Counted from the stretch's first letter, positions 1-9,272 are shown. The stretch is 64,000 nucleotides of DNA from Candidatus Eisenbacteria bacterium (GCA_026388185.1 JAPLKG010000020.1:1-64000), one strand, 5' to 3'. A program made the numbers and translations. Notes: generated by a model from the letters alone, not told the origin.

Positions 1-120
1 AGGGTAACAAACTAGACAATTTCATTAATAAATACAGAAAAATCCTCAACAAGCTAGCGAGAGTTTGACTTCATCTAACCCGACGCTGCGCACGGACTCT
101 CGTGTACCCTACGTTGCCAT

Positions 121-205
121 GCCGGAGGTCGGAGTCGAACCGACACGGGGTTTGAGCCCCACCGGATTTTGAGTCCGGCGCGTCTGCCAATTTCACCACT
201 CCGGC
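121..205 (-). tRNA. tRNA-Leu (anticodon CAA)
   Basis: The minus strand folds as an 85-nt class II tRNA. The acceptor stem GCCGGAG pairs with CTCCGGC. The anticodon stem CCGGA/TCCGG encloses loop CTCAAAA, giving anticodon CAA, which reads UUG (Leu). A long variable arm is present and the T arm carries GGTTCGACTCC. The 3' CCA is not encoded, because ATG follows the discriminator position. It reads leucine codons in translation. Confidence 0.95.
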
Positions 206-332
206 ATCACTCGTCACCAAGACGATTCCGCCTAGATGCTACCAGTGAACCCCCGCTCTGTCAAGAAATGGCCCGCACGGGGCTGGCTGCGCGGCCCGCG
301 ACCGGCATATGACCTGCATTTAGTCGACATAA

Positions 333-386
333 GGCCAGCCCGGGCTCGTATGACGGACATAGGACCGAGGCAAGCCCGGGCTGGCC
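333..386. repeat. 14-bp perfect inverted repeat upstream of the hydrogenase protease gene
   Basis: The arms GGCCAGCCCGGGCT (333-346) and AGCCCGGGCTGGCC (373-386) are exact reverse complements around a 26-nt loop. The stretch from 206 to 549 holds no gene that I can support. The element lies about 165 nt before the next start codon. An A-run rather than a T-run follows on the plus strand, so a classical terminator for plus-strand transcription is unlikely. It could be an extragenic palindrome or an operator. Confidence 0.6.
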
Positions 387-549
387 TCTCACGATGAGCT
401 AAAAAAAGGCTAGGTTTCGTGCTAAGATTAAACTAGAAAGGAACCCGGAGTATCTGCCATGCCTGGGACGCAGCCCGACAAACACACAACAAAGAACTTG
501 GCAAGACACGCAGCAACACCCACAGCAGAGCACGGGGAGAGTCTCCACC

Positions 550-1026
550 ATGCCTGACAAGCAAGCCGTGAAACCCATATTAGTCCTCGGTGTTGGGAAC
601 CTTCTTCTCAAGGACGAAGGTGTGGGCATTCATTTCGTGCAGGCCTTCCAGCAACGTGAGCTCCCCTCAAACGTGGAAGCGATGGAGGGTGGTGCGAGAG
701 GGATAGACTTGCTGCCGTTGTTTGAAGGTCGTAAACTTGTAGTAATCGTGGACTGCGCTAGCATGGATGAGAAACCTGGCACGATACGAACCTTTGAGGC
801 CGGCGAGATAATCCAGAAGGGTTCTGGTTTTTCCGTTCACGGCGCGAACCTCGCCACGACTCTTGATCTTGCCCAGCGTCTGGGTCTGCTTCCTGACGTA
901 GTCGTGGTGGGTATAGAGCCGGAGTCCACAGCGATCGAGATCGGACTTAGTGACACCGTGAAGAGGGCGGCGGAAGAGGCCGAACGCGTCGTGGGTGAGA
1001 TCATTCTGTCGAGAGGCCACTGGTAG
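550..1026 (+). CDS. Hydrogenase maturation protease (HyaD/HycI/FrcD family)
   Basis: The 158-aa protein begins with the family signature ILVLGVGNLLLKDEGVGIH (near residues 10-28), including the Asn and the acidic residue used in nickel binding. A second Asp follows in VIVDCASMD, and a His lies in FSVHGANL near residue 97. The family removes the C-terminal peptide of NiFe hydrogenase large subunits once nickel is inserted. The likely substrate is the large subunit at 9273-10736, about 8 kb away on the opposite strand. A GGGGAG sequence about 8 nt upstream supports this ATG. Length is normal for the family. Confidence 0.93.
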   Translation: MPDKQAVKPILVLGVGNLLLKDEGVGIHFVQAFQQRELPSNVEAMEGGARGIDLLPLFEGRKLVVIVDCASMDEKPGTIRTFEAGEIIQKGSGFSVHGANLATTLDLAQRLGLLPDVVVVGIEPESTAIEIGLSDTVKRAAEEAERVVGEIILSRGHW

Positions 1027-1058
1027 CCGTTGATAGTCAGTATTGTCGCGGGCACGCC

Positions 1059-1104
1059 GCTGATAACCGGCGAAGTCGCTGATAATCAGTGGTGTAGCTG
1101 ATAA
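1059..1104. repeat. Three GCTGATAA copies at exact 19-bp period
   Basis: GCTGATAA occurs at 1059, 1078 and 1097, each start exactly 19 bp from the last. The spacers differ in sequence, though GTGTA recurs in the second and third. The set lies just after the protease gene and about 30 bp before the candidate structured RNA. It could be an array of binding sites for one regulator. No factor can be named. Confidence 0.5.
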
Positions 1105-1132
1105 TTGGTGTAACTGAGGGGTTGGGCTCGTT

Positions 1133-1286
1133 GGAGGAGTTGTGCTGGGGCGCTACCTTCTCTGTGGACTGGTAAAGTTAAGAGGTTCGCCACCTCACTT
1201 GTCCGGAAACTTCATTCACGGCAAGGGAGCTATTCCAGTTCAAGAAGATAGCTGGAACGTCGACCTCCACCCCAGCACATTCCTCC
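1133..1286. ncRNA. Candidate structured RNA with long closing helix
   Basis: A closing helix pairs 1133-1139 with 1280-1286 (one G-U) and 1141-1150 with 1270-1279 (ten Watson-Crick pairs), with a single bulged T at 1140. Inside it, one branched hairpin is built from GGAC/GTCC (1166-1169/1201-1204), AAGT/ACTT (1175-1178/1197-1200) and GAGGT/ACCTC (1182-1186/1192-1196). A second pairs AGCTAT/ATAGCT (1228-1233/1248-1253). The region between the two convergent genes has no convincing ORF. The layout is three-way-junction-like and less rod-like than 6S RNA. Strand and family are unknown. Confidence 0.45.
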
Positions 1287-1309
1287 TCGACGAGGCGTGC
1301 TAACTGCGT

Positions 1310-1340
1310 AGGCACATGCTGGGCTTGCCAGCATGTGCCT
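1310..1340. terminator. Hairpin between convergent genes, possible bidirectional terminator
   Basis: GGCACATGCTGG (1311-1322) and CCAGCATGTGCC (1328-1339) are perfect arms around a 5-nt loop, and A1310-T1340 extends the stem to 13 bp. It lies between the plus-strand protease gene and the 3' end of the minus-strand RND gene at 1429. No strong U-tract follows on either strand, so intrinsic termination would be weak. It could instead be a processing or RNA-stability element. Confidence 0.5.
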
Positions 1341-1428
1341 TGACGACAGTGAGAAAAACTGGAGGTATCGAACTTGCTTTCATATATGCCTACACCGGGT
1401 AAACTGGACGGGTTCCAAGAATTTTTCG

Positions 1429-4400
1429 CTACTCTGTGCCGCTCGTTCGCCTAACGAATATCCCCCTCACCCTCACCCACCAATCTTCCAGGACGCCGTA
1501 CAGGCAGGGCACGATTATGACCGTGAGGAAACTGGAGGCGACCAGCCCGCCTATGACGCACCTTGCCATGGGGTAGTACATGGCGTCGCCCACGGCGCTT
1601 CTTCCGAGGGCGAGCGGCGTAAGGCCGAGCACGGTCGTGGTAGCGGTCATGAGAACGGGTCTTAGTCTCTGGCTGGCTCCGAGCACCACCGCCTCCGTGC
1701 GTTCCATCCCGGATTCTCTGAGCTGGTGGACCCGATAGATAAGTACGATCCCGTTGTTGACAACGATCCCGATCAGGATGAGAAGCCCTATCTGGGCCAT
1801 GATGTTGAAGGGCGTGCCCGTCGCAAAAAGGAGCCAGGTCACACCCACGAAGGCGAACGGAAGAGAAAACATGATCGCGAAAGGATGAACAAACGATTCA
1901 AAAAGTGAAGCCATCACAATGTAAACGAGGATGAGTGCCAGCAACATGTTGACAAGCAGTTCCTTCTGGGTCGCACTCTCTTCTTCGAAGAAGGCGCCGT
2001 AGCCCCAACTGTAACCGGCGGGAAAGGCCATGCCCGAGAGGACTCGAGATATCTTCTTCTTTATGCTCGGCGTGTCGCTCGCCTCGTAGTGGGCCGTAAC
2101 GACGGCGACGGTCTTTCTCTGCTGTCTGTCGATGCTGGCGGGACCCCTATCGAACACGAAAGTCGCCACCGACGAAATCGGAACAGGATCGCCCGTCTTG
2201 TTGGTCAGTGTCAGTCTCTTGAGGTTCTCCAGGTTCTGTCTGTCCTCTTCCTTCACTCTCGCCCAAATGTCCACCTCTCCCTCCGGCCCGCGGAATCTGC
2301 TCACGGGTACGCCCCTGAAGAACATGGCGACGGCCGTGGCCACGTCGGAAGACGATAGCCCGCTGCGGACTGTCAGCTCCCGGTCGACCACGACCTGGAT
2401 CTCGTCTCTGCCTTTCTGTTTTTCGGTGTCGATGTCCTTGAGCTCCGGTATGAAAGAGAGGCGGCGGGCGGCTTCCTCGGCGAGAGAATAGAGCGTCGGC
2501 CCGGCGTCACCGAAGATGTTGACGCTGATTGTCCCGGCCCCTCCGGACTCCTGATACCCGGACAGCTTGAGTTCCAGGCCGGGCTGTTTCGGGAGTCCCG
2601 TCCTCAATTTCTCGCGGATTTTCTTGACGTCTTCCTCGCCTGTGTATTGCGGATAGGGGTAAAGGAGCGTTGTGGCGTTGTTGTCGGTGAAGTACGTGTA
2701 GAGGGATTTCATGTTGAGTTCTTTGGCGTGTGATGTGACGTATTCCTCCACGGCGTTCACGTATCGCTCTGCAACTTTGTGGTTCACATTCTCAGTGAAA
2801 TGATACTCCATCACGATCGATTCGACTTCGGTGCCGGAGAAAGCGCTCTTCTCGAGCTTTGAAAAAGGAAAGACCATGCTCGCCAGCACCACCACCATGA
2901 TGCCCGCCATTTTCCACCTGTGGGCCAGAGACCATTTCAAGTAGCGCTTGTAGTGCTCCGTGAGATTCGCGATGAACTCCGAAGGCCGCTTATGAACCAG
3001 GTGGCCGAATCTGTACATGAAGAGCGGTATGAGCGTCACCGACACCAAGAGCGAGCATATGAGCGCGGCGAAAATGGTTCTTCCGGTCTCTCCTATCCAT
3101 ACCGAGATTTGTGTCTTTGCGCCGAGAGTGAGCGGAAGAAATACAATGATCGTCGCGAGCGTAGAAGTCACGACCGCGGGGAGAACTTCCTGGGTCCCGA
3201 TTATCGATGCATTCTCCGGGCTTTCGCCTGCTTGTCTGTGTCTGAAGATGCTCTCCAGCACGACGACCGCGTTGTCCACAAGCATGCCGACGGAGAGCAT
3301 GAGTCCCATCATCGAGAGAATGTTCAGTGAGCGGCCCGCAAAGAACATGAAGACGCACGCGGAAACCGCCGAGAATGGAATCGCGAGGCCGATCGCCAGA
3401 GTGGCCGAGACGTTTCTGAGGAAGAAGTAGAGAACGACGCAAGCCAAAAGCGCTCCGATCATTCCGGAGTGGAGCAGCCCGTTCAATCCGTTCAGGATCT
3501 CTTCGGACTGGTCCGTGAAGGTCAGGATCGAGAGCCCTTCGAGAGCCGGATCCTTGCCGATCTGTTCAAGTTTCTTTCTGGCCTGCTGCGCCACCTTGAC
3601 GGTGTTGTAGCCGGATTCTTTCATCACCTCTATTCCGATTGCCCTCTCTCTGTTCAGGTGTCGCCCGTAGTTGAGGCTGGGCTCCTCATACTTGATGTCT
3701 GCGACGTCGGATAGTTTGAGGTTTCCGGTGACCGGGAAATCCGCGATGTCCTTCAGCGTCTTGAAGTCTCCCAGCACACGAATGGGATAGTTGCGAGCTT
3801 CTTCCTCGACTCTCCCCGCCGTGACGTTCTTGTTTGAGCTGGAAAGCCTGCTCAGCAACGAGCCGACGTCGACGGAATGCTTTGTCACGCGGTCCATGTC
3901 GAGCTCGATGGCAATTTCCTTCTTCTCAACTCCGTAGCTGGTGACCTTGGCCACACCGGGGACCTGCTTCAGGGGATTCACGATTTTTCTCTCTATGAGA
4001 TCGTAGCTTCGCGAAAGGTCCTTTCCGGAGGAGACACGAAGAACCAGGACGGGGATGTCGCTGGACTTGAAACCCTGAACAAAGATCTGGTCAACGTCGT
4101 CGGGAAGTTCGCCTCTGACCCTGTCTATTTTCTCGCGTGCTTCGACACGCAGGATGTCAATGTCGACCCCCCAATCGAATTCCAGAAAGATGTTGGAACC
4201 GTCCGAGGCGGAGGATGAATAGATCTTCTTGAGATGGCCCATGGTGCTGAGGGCCTCTTCGAGGGGCCTGGTGATTTCCTCTTGAACCTGCGAGGGAATG
4301 GCGTTCGGATAGGGAACGTACACGTTGAGTTGGGGAAAATCGACGTCCGGCAGGAAGGCCAGCGGCAGGCGCGTTATCGAGATTACGCCAATGCCAAAGA

Positions 4401-4461
4401 TCGTGAAGAGAATCACGATCGTCGTGACCGGTGCACGAATGACGAGACGCGCGAGGTTCAT
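1429..4461 (-). CDS. RND-family efflux transporter, inner-membrane pump (second of a pair)
   Basis: The 1010-aa protein has the two-lobed HAE1/AcrB architecture. An N-terminal membrane helix starts near residue 13, a large periplasmic loop follows, then a membrane bundle with GMLVDNAVVVLE (TM4 region), a second periplasmic loop and a second membrane bundle. It is a proton-driven exporter of drugs, lipids or metals through a tripartite envelope channel. The TM4 motif reads VDN rather than the VDD of AcrB. The start lies 6 nt after the stop of the upstream RND gene, so the two are co-transcribed. Substrate cannot be read from sequence. Confidence 0.9.
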   Translation of the reverse strand: MNLARLVIRAPVTTIVILFTIFGIGVISITRLPLAFLPDVDFPQLNVYVPYPNAIPSQVQEEITRPLEEALSTMGHLKKIYSSSASDGSNIFLEFDWGVDIDILRVEAREKIDRVRGELPDDVDQIFVQGFKSSDIPVLVLRVSSGKDLSRSYDLIERKIVNPLKQVPGVAKVTSYGVEKKEIAIELDMDRVTKHSVDVGSLLSRLSSSNKNVTAGRVEEEARNYPIRVLGDFKTLKDIADFPVTGNLKLSDVADIKYEEPSLNYGRHLNRERAIGIEVMKESGYNTVKVAQQARKKLEQIGKDPALEGLSILTFTDQSEEILNGLNGLLHSGMIGALLACVVLYFFLRNVSATLAIGLAIPFSAVSACVFMFFAGRSLNILSMMGLMLSVGMLVDNAVVVLESIFRHRQAGESPENASIIGTQEVLPAVVTSTLATIIVFLPLTLGAKTQISVWIGETGRTIFAALICSLLVSVTLIPLFMYRFGHLVHKRPSEFIANLTEHYKRYLKWSLAHRWKMAGIMVVVLASMVFPFSKLEKSAFSGTEVESIVMEYHFTENVNHKVAERYVNAVEEYVTSHAKELNMKSLYTYFTDNNATTLLYPYPQYTGEEDVKKIREKLRTGLPKQPGLELKLSGYQESGGAGTISVNIFGDAGPTLYSLAEEAARRLSFIPELKDIDTEKQKGRDEIQVVVDRELTVRSGLSSSDVATAVAMFFRGVPVSRFRGPEGEVDIWARVKEEDRQNLENLKRLTLTNKTGDPVPISSVATFVFDRGPASIDRQQRKTVAVVTAHYEASDTPSIKKKISRVLSGMAFPAGYSWGYGAFFEEESATQKELLVNMLLALILVYIVMASLFESFVHPFAIMFSLPFAFVGVTWLLFATGTPFNIMAQIGLLILIGIVVNNGIVLIYRVHQLRESGMERTEAVVLGASQRLRPVLMTATTTVLGLTPLALGRSAVGDAMYYPMARCVIGGLVASSFLTVIIVPCLYGVLEDWWVRVRGIFVRRTSGTE

Positions 4462-4467
4462 AGTAGG

Positions 4468-7400
4468 TTATTTCGACCTGTCCAGGGTGGCGTAGACTGC
4501 CGGTATCACGAACAGCGTTAGTACGGTTGCAAAGGAAAGACCGCCCATTACCGTGATGGCGAGCGGTACCCGGAGCTCGGCTCCGTCTCCGCGTGAAATC
4601 GCCATGGGCAAGAGCCCCAACACGGTCGTGAGAGTGGTCATCAATATGGGCCGCATTCGGACCGTGCCGGCCTCAACCAGGGCGTCGATCTTGTTCGTCC
4701 CCTTCTTGCGCAATTGGTTCGTGTAATCGATCAGAAGAATTGCGTTGTTGACGACAATGCCGCAGAGGATCACGACTCCAATCAGAACCATCACGCTGAC
4801 GGCCGTGCGAGTAACGAACAGAGAAAAGACCACGCCGATTGTTGCAAGAGGAATGGTGAACAGTATCACGACCGGGTGAAGAAAAGACTCGAACTGTGAC
4901 GCCATCACGAGGTACACCAGGAAGATTGCCAGTATTAACGCAAACCTGAGGCTTCGGAACGAGACACTCAATTCGTCGCTCTGACCGCTCAGGGACGCGG
5001 AGAAATCGACCGGCAGCGGCACGGTCTTGATGGCCTCCCTAATTTGTGAGGTGGCCCGTCCGAGGTTGTGTCCGACGAGGTTCGCCGAGACTATTGCGGC
5101 CCGCTGCTGCGAAATTCTGGTTATTTCCGAGGGGCCCCTCTGAAGCTCGATTCTGCCCACCGAGGCCAGTTGGACCGGCTGTCCGTTGTTGTGTCCCACC
5201 ACCAGATTCGGAAGTTCGTCGAGCGAGCTGCGCACTTCCTCGGTGTTTCTCACGAGAATGTCTATCTTGTCCTCTTCTCTCCTGAAGCGCGTGGCCACTT
5301 CTCCCTTGACCTCGTTTGAAAGAATGGTGAACGCCTCCGCCGGGTCTATGTTCATGCTCGAGAGTTTTTCCCTGTCAAGGACGATGTGCACTTCAGGGCT
5401 GCCGAGTTTCATCGTGCCTCTAATGTCCTTGATGTACGGAATGCCGGAGATTCGCTCCTCGATTTGAGAAGACGCGGCCCGCAGTTGGGCCACGTCGTAG
5501 CCGAATATCTCGACCTCTATGGGGGTCCGGAAGCTGAAGTACGTTGGCTTACTGACGTCGTAGACAACACCCGGAACGAAGTCCAGGATTCTCCGAATCT
5601 CCTCGATCGCGGTTTCCTCCGCCTTCGCGTCGTTCATGCGCTTCAAGCCCACCGTAATCTGCGCAATGTTCTCTTCCTTGATTCGCGCGGAGAACTGTCC
5701 CACCACGGTCGAGCCGGAATTGCTGAAGACAGTCTTTACGGAGGGAAGCGTCATGATCTGCTTTTCCAACCTCGAAACCGCCTCGTCCGTGGCCGGAAGA
5801 GACGTGCCCTCGGGGAAGCGAAGATTGAAGCTGAATTCACCCTGAGAGACCGGCGGTATGAGTTCGACGTTGAGGAGCAACGCGAGCAGAACGGTGACGC
5901 AGAATGCGCCAAACGCCAAGCCCAGCGTAAGGCTCCTTCGTCCCAGCGAAGCCCTGGCTGCGCCGGGATACCACGCGTACAGCCTTGCCATGGCCTTGTC
6001 AAAAAGCCGGAAGGGGATTGAAAGAGGAACGCGAAGAACCGCAACCACTCGCCGCCGAACCGATCCCAGCAGTCCCGCAAGTTTCGAAGCCCCGAAGGCT
6101 ACAGCCGCGGCCGACTTGCGAAGGAGAAAATTTCGCGGTGGTTCAGATGCTCCCTCTTCGCCTGGCGCGTCGCCAAGACCCTGACTGCGAGTCTCGATTA
6201 CGGTGGGGCTCTTCAGCTTCAAGGCCGAGAGCATGGGGACCAGCGTGATGGCGACAATCAGTGACGCGAGAAGCGAGGCGCTGATCGTGAGGGCCTGGTC
6301 ACGGAATAGCTGGCCCGCTATGCCCTCCACGAAAACCAGGGGCAGAAACACCGCGACCGTCGTCAGCGTAGACGCGATGATCGCCATGTTGACCTCTTGA
6401 GTGCCCTTACTCACGGCGTCCCGGAGCGAGGGATTCTCGCGCTTGTGTCTGGCCACGCTCTCGAGAACAACTATCGAGTTGTCAACGAGCATCCCGACTC
6501 CCAGAGCCAGTCCGCCGAGAGACATTATGTTGAGCGAAATTCCAAGTCTGTGCATCACGAAGAAAGTCGCTATCGCAGACACTGGGATCGAGAGCGCGAT
6601 CGTGACGGTCGGCCGCCAGTCCTTCAGAAAAAACAGAAGGACGATGGTAGCCAGAAGGCCGCCTATCAGGGCCGAGCTCATTACCTCGTTGACCGATCTC
6701 TGGATGAAGATTGAATGGTCGGACGCCACTGTGACGCTCACGTCCGGAGGCAGCGAAAGAGCGGCGAGTTTCTTCCTCACGGTCTTGGCCACGGAGATCG
6801 TGTTTGCATCGCCCTCCTTGTAGACGGCGACCTCGACGGACTCCTTGCCGTTGAGCTTCGTGATCGTGTCACGTTCCTTGTAGCCGCTCGCAACGTTGGC
6901 CACGTCCCCTATGAGTATGGGCCGGCCATCGACGTAACCGATGCAAACGCCGGCCAGTTCGTTGACGTCCTGAAATTCATTCGTGGTCCTGACGAGAAAC
7001 TCTGATTCTTTGTCCGTGAGACTTCCGCCCGCCACGTTCACGTTCTCCGTCCCCAGACGAGCCGTAACCTGTGTTATGGGGATGCCGAGCTCCGAGAGTT
7101 TTCCCTTGTCGATGTCGACGTGAATCTCTTCCTCGAGTCCGCCGCTCACCTTGGCTGCCGCCACGCCCTTGAGCCCCTCGATCTCCTTTTTCACCAGCTT
7201 TTCCGCCACTCGCCGGAGCCTCAAGAGATTGGTGCCGCCTGAGATTCTGAGCCTCATGATCGGGTCGAGGGATGGATCGAAGCGAAGAATGGTAGGCTTA
7301 TTGACCTCTTTGGGAAGCTCTATGAGATCAAGCTTCTCCCGCACGTCCAGGGCGGCGAGGTCCATCTTGGTTCGCCAGACGTACTCGAGCGTGACCTCTG

Positions 7401-7665
7401 ATTGGCCGGGCCTCGAGACCGACCTGACCTTTTCCAGGCCCGGCAGTACGCCGACCGCTTCCTCGATGGGTCTCGTCACAAACTGCTCTACTTCAGCCGG
7501 GGCAGCGTCCGGATATTCCGTCTGAATCGTGAGAGACGGATAAGAAATGTTGGGGAGGAGCTCGACCCTGAGTCTCGAGAGTGCGACAAGGCCGAAGACT
7601 ACCACGGCCAAGACGACCATGGTGACTGTTACTGGTCTTGCAATGGAGCCGTCAGTTATTTTCAT
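4468..7665 (-). CDS. RND-family efflux transporter, inner-membrane pump (first of a pair)
   Basis: The 1065-aa protein has the HAE1/AcrB fold. It has an N-terminal helix near residues 12-30, the motif GVGMLVDNSIVVLES in the first membrane bundle, and a second bundle ending near the C terminus. About 90 residues of basic, low-complexity sequence (roughly residues 490-580) enlarge the central cytoplasmic loop between the two halves compared with AcrB. The membrane-fusion gene ends 62 nt upstream of its start coordinate, and the second RND gene follows 6 nt downstream. Two unlike RND subunits with one adaptor recall MdtBC-type heteromeric pumps, which is inference. Confidence 0.9.
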   Translation of the reverse strand: MKITDGSIARPVTVTMVVLAVVVFGLVALSRLRVELLPNISYPSLTIQTEYPDAAPAEVEQFVTRPIEEAVGVLPGLEKVRSVSRPGQSEVTLEYVWRTKMDLAALDVREKLDLIELPKEVNKPTILRFDPSLDPIMRLRISGGTNLLRLRRVAEKLVKKEIEGLKGVAAAKVSGGLEEEIHVDIDKGKLSELGIPITQVTARLGTENVNVAGGSLTDKESEFLVRTTNEFQDVNELAGVCIGYVDGRPILIGDVANVASGYKERDTITKLNGKESVEVAVYKEGDANTISVAKTVRKKLAALSLPPDVSVTVASDHSIFIQRSVNEVMSSALIGGLLATIVLLFFLKDWRPTVTIALSIPVSAIATFFVMHRLGISLNIMSLGGLALGVGMLVDNSIVVLESVARHKRENPSLRDAVSKGTQEVNMAIIASTLTTVAVFLPLVFVEGIAGQLFRDQALTISASLLASLIVAITLVPMLSALKLKSPTVIETRSQGLGDAPGEEGASEPPRNFLLRKSAAAVAFGASKLAGLLGSVRRRVVAVLRVPLSIPFRLFDKAMARLYAWYPGAARASLGRRSLTLGLAFGAFCVTVLLALLLNVELIPPVSQGEFSFNLRFPEGTSLPATDEAVSRLEKQIMTLPSVKTVFSNSGSTVVGQFSARIKEENIAQITVGLKRMNDAKAEETAIEEIRRILDFVPGVVYDVSKPTYFSFRTPIEVEIFGYDVAQLRAASSQIEERISGIPYIKDIRGTMKLGSPEVHIVLDREKLSSMNIDPAEAFTILSNEVKGEVATRFRREEDKIDILVRNTEEVRSSLDELPNLVVGHNNGQPVQLASVGRIELQRGPSEITRISQQRAAIVSANLVGHNLGRATSQIREAIKTVPLPVDFSASLSGQSDELSVSFRSLRFALILAIFLVYLVMASQFESFLHPVVILFTIPLATIGVVFSLFVTRTAVSVMVLIGVVILCGIVVNNAILLIDYTNQLRKKGTNKIDALVEAGTVRMRPILMTTLTTVLGLLPMAISRGDGAELRVPLAITVMGGLSFATVLTLFVIPAVYATLDRSK

Positions 7666-7727
7666 GGTTCATAGGGCCTTCGATTGCGCACAGGTTTCTG
7701 CCGCCTCTTGGGTGCCCGCGCCTGCCA

Positions 7728-8894
7728 TTATTGCTTTCCCACGATCTTCACTTTGTCGCCCGACGATAGACCGCCGTGCCCCACGGTTATGACAAGATCG
7801 CCGAGAGAAAGACCCGAGAGGATTTCTACAAGCTGATTGTCCGTTATGCCGGGCTTGACCTCCACCTTGGTCACGGTGTCTGAAGCCACGACGAACACGT
7901 GGTGTGTTTCGTCTTCGCTAAGGAGGGCCTTCTTGGGGATGGTGAGAACGGAGTCGTGGGCGGCAGCCACCACGTGCGCTCTCACAAAAGTGCCGGGCTT
8001 TATTCTGAATCCCGTGTTCTTGAGATACGCGGTGAGCTTAACGGTGCCGGTTCCCTGGTCTATTATCGGGCTTATCAAAGATATTCTTGCATAGAGTGTC
8101 TCGGTGGGTCCGGACGGGATCTCGATTGCCACCGGCTGTCCTATTCGCACGGGGCCGATTTCGGATTCGGGTACGTGGAACCTGACGACGAGCGGATCGA
8201 AGGCGGAGACCGTGGCTACGTGCTTGCCCGGCGTCACGGTTTCACCAAGCTGGACGTTTTTTTCCGTCACGATTCCGGAGAAGGGAGCCACGATTCTCGT
8301 TTTCTCGAGTTCATATTGAGCGCCTGCCTTCGCGTGCTTCGCCGCCTCTAGCCTGAGCCTCGTCTCGTCAAACTCCTTTGCACTCAGGATGCCGCGTTTC
8401 TCCAGCTCTTGCGCTCTCTGCCAGTCCCTCTCAGCCATCTCGAGGTCGATGCCGGCCTTTTCGAAATCCAGTTTCTGCTGCGTGTCTTGAAGCTTGATGA
8501 GTGCCTGGCCCTTGTTGACCCGGTCTCCTTCCTCTCTGTAGAGAGTCACCACTCGTCCCGTTGTTTCGGCGAGGAGCTGAGCGGTACTCAGGGCCTCGAG
8601 CGTAGAGGTCGCCGTCAGGTAAGAGCGGACCGTATGCCTGGATGCCCGTGCAACCTCGACAGGAACGGCCTCGCGGTTATTGCCGGCACCTTTCTGGCCG
8701 GCGGACAACGTGTCTCGGCCGGCGCCGACTTTCTTGCGTCCGGCCTTGCCCTGGCACGAACAAACGGTGAGGAGCAGAGCCAGACAGGATAGCAGAACCA
8801 ACAGTGTCGTGAGCGGAGCTCGGAAGGACGACTCGCGGGGGACAATTCCCCGGCGACTTGACCCGGAACCTATCGAAGTGACTCTCGAACCCAC
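7728..8894 (-). CDS. RND efflux membrane-fusion (periplasmic adaptor) lipoprotein
   Basis: The 388-aa protein has an N-terminal hydrophobic segment ending LTVCSC, a likely lipobox with the lipidated Cys near residue 46. A lipoyl/barrel-sandwich half (VVTLYREEGDRVNKGQ) follows, then a short coiled-coil hairpin, the second lipoyl half (IVAPFSGIVTEKNVQLGETV) and a beta-barrel. This is the HlyD/AcrA-like adaptor that bridges the RND pump to an outer-membrane channel. The start is GTG, with AAGGAG 8 nt upstream. No outer-membrane factor lies in this cluster. The nearest in the window is the TolC-like gene at 48673. Confidence 0.92.
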   Translation of the reverse strand: MGSRVTSIGSGSSRRGIVPRESSFRAPLTTLLVLLSCLALLLTVCSCQGKAGRKKVGAGRDTLSAGQKGAGNNREAVPVEVARASRHTVRSYLTATSTLEALSTAQLLAETTGRVVTLYREEGDRVNKGQALIKLQDTQQKLDFEKAGIDLEMAERDWQRAQELEKRGILSAKEFDETRLRLEAAKHAKAGAQYELEKTRIVAPFSGIVTEKNVQLGETVTPGKHVATVSAFDPLVVRFHVPESEIGPVRIGQPVAIEIPSGPTETLYARISLISPIIDQGTGTVKLTAYLKNTGFRIKPGTFVRAHVVAAAHDSVLTIPKKALLSEDETHHVFVVASDTVTKVEVKPGITDNQLVEILSGLSLGDLVITVGHGGLSSGDKVKIVGKQ

Positions 8895-9272
8895 GTGCTA
8901 ATCTCCTTGCTTCAAGAACGCTGCCATGGCGCTGTGCGATACCATCCCGGCAACCGGGCAATCGCGTTTTTCACGATGTCGGCACGACATACTGAGGGCA
9001 GGACGATCAGGCCCGGCAACCGGGCGCAATCGCGCTTCCAACGTACTACTATGTTACTACGAGAAGACGTCGTCTTGGGTTGCAAATCCGGTTGGTGCGC
9101 CCGCGCGTTCCGTCGGGGGCGGCGAAAAGGCCCTCGGCCTGTCCGGTGTCGCCCCTCAGCGGCGCGAGCTTAGAAGCAGAAACTGCCCGCTCGATCAGCG
9201 CCCCAGCGCGTCTCCCGGGCAGCGTCCGTCATGTGGCCTGCAAAGCCAACAGCCGTGTCACCGGCTGGGCTG
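8895..9272. other. Intergenic region with two short-loop GC hairpins
   Basis: No gene is seen in this 378-nt gap between the adaptor gene and the hydrogenase large-subunit gene. It holds a repeated hairpin: CCCGG-CAA-CCGGG at 8946-8958 and GCCCGG-CAA-CCGGGC at 9011-9025, each followed by an AATCGCG sequence. The two copies are about 65 bp apart. The hydrogenase operon ends at the right edge of the gap on the minus strand, so the hairpins could protect or end its transcript. A promoter for the RND operon should also lie here, but none is clear. Confidence 0.5.

Noticed and set aside
1133-1286. Calling the structured RNA a 6S RNA or an SRP RNA
   Set aside because: The pairing is branched rather than rod-like and the SRP GGAAGCAG-type loop is absent, so no family name is supported.
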